Origin: Tricholoma matsutake
Taxonomy: Eukaryota > Basidiomycota > Agaricomycetes > Agaricales > Tricholomataceae
Assembly: GCA_026075535.2 (NCBI GenBank)
Contig: AP026539.1
Span: 3,224,001-3,288,000 of the forward strand
Reading direction: 5' to 3'
DNA length: 64,000 nucleotides
This document shows, piece by piece, positions 63,396-64,000 of this stretch (position 1 is its first letter; each line of letters starts with the position of its first letter). The notes under the pieces were generated by a model. It did no database searches. It was given only the letters and a program-made list of their open reading frames with translations, and was not told the DNA's origin. A program made the position numbers and the translations under genes.

Positions 63396-64000
63396 TCACT
63401 TATCTGTTCTGAAAGAAAATCAGGTGGCAATGTCTAACCACACTCCCCATTGCAACTAGTAAGGTGAAAGCCACAGCATAGCCTACTGGAGTACAGATGA
63501 CTCCTTCCTTCTTAAAGGTACCCCTGTCCAAGAATCTTCTACCATTCTGTGTATATTCAAATGCAATGCGACGCGACATGTCACGTGGCTCGGTACTCGC
63601 TGGCATCAACAAATTCTTTTTTCTTTTGCTGCCTTACTTCTGCCATGCTGTTTCAGGCTGCCCCACTGCTCCTGATATGTGGTTTTCTTTCAGTTCTTCA
63701 CTCACATTTACCTAGTCTTTTCCCCCAGTCACTTGGTGTCTGACTGATGTCTGAAATTTCACCAGCAGGAACTTTGCTTGTTTGTCTGGGACTCTACTTG
63801 CTCTTGACAATGATGGGCATACCTGGACTCTGGAAGGTATAGTGCCCTGCTGTCATCTGCCCTGCTGTTTGCTTATGTCTACATCTAGATTGTGCAACCT
63901 GCTGAAGAGATAGTCTCCCTCACAAGGCTGACCATCACAGAGGGCTTCAAGGCCAACAAATGGGGCACCCAATCTTTGGTTGTTGGTGTAGATGCTAGGT
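63396..64000 (-). other. Unidentified minus-strand coding-like region
   Basis: Frames on the minus strand read GAPFVGLEALCDGQPC and GDYLFSRLHNLDVD (64000-63880), then pieces with RHQVTGG and a frame to 63400 with AFEYTQNGRRFLDRG-like IAFEYTQNGRRF and GVICTPVGYAVAF. It looks like coding sequence with frame changes or introns, but I cannot name it. It continues beyond the window. Confidence 0.35.

Overview
The window is eukaryotic and reads as a transposon graveyard from a filamentous basidiomycete, most likely an Agaricomycete (inference). The grounds are Ty3/gypsy pol genes with C-terminal chromodomains, a DUF4100-type gypsy element, fungal LINEs, a KDZ-like transposase, a DUF6570 Helitron piece, and short introns of 47-69 nt with GT..AG ends and CTAAC branch sites. 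I see no convincing intact host gene, and nearly every coding region is broken by stops, frameshifts or insertions.

Layout. 1-4883: a minus-strand LINE (ORF1, endonuclease, start of the RT linker) cut by a 950-bp hAT-like element (perfect 8-bp duplication) and by an LTR. 4976-6240: LTR end plus a plus-strand coiled-coil/Cys-cluster gene. 6235-16652: a minus-strand chromovirus (gypsy A) holding a complete nested chromovirus (gypsy B, 6730-14134, two LTRs, 5-bp duplication CAAGC). 16653-22400: a TIR element and the LTR-gag-protease half of gypsy A, now inverted. 22809-23240: LINE ORF1 piece. 23353-31562: DUF4100-type gypsy D on the plus strand, with an antisense spliced gene between pol and the 3' LTR and a 582-bp MITE in gag-pol. 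31856-37742: a hAT transposon with a perfect 8-bp duplication, itself hit by a MITE and by a 2.1-kb hAT-like element carrying gene-like fragments. 37751-41300: LTR copies. 41330-44530: module-rich elements, one a TIR element with a perfect 9-bp duplication. 45130-46150: Helitron fragment. 46440-46990: foldback with a run of 23 C. 48050-59165: gypsy C (minus chromovirus) inside a split LTR-like repeat, carrying three nested elements. 59700-60700: LINE ORF1. 61950-63130: KDZ-like fragment, hit by another TIR element. 63400-64000: unidentified.

The most unusual content is non-coding. One family of about 2.1-2.3 kb elements has 9-bp duplications, a 5' end like CAGTAMTTTACA and a 3' end like TGTAAAGACCT, arms built from element-specific GGACTCC-like arrays, and tRNA-like Pol III promoters pointing outward at the ends. 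Inside these and inside hAT-like elements sit repeated intron-like units: a GGCCCAAAC...GTTTGGGCC palindrome followed by an intact-looking short intron. About 19 such units occur on both strands, together with two further hairpin classes. Gypsy A and C have Asp-to-Asn changes in the RT motif, gypsy D has one in integrase, and many gypsy D stops are TGA where the family has Arg, all as expected from C-to-T decay of methylated DNA.
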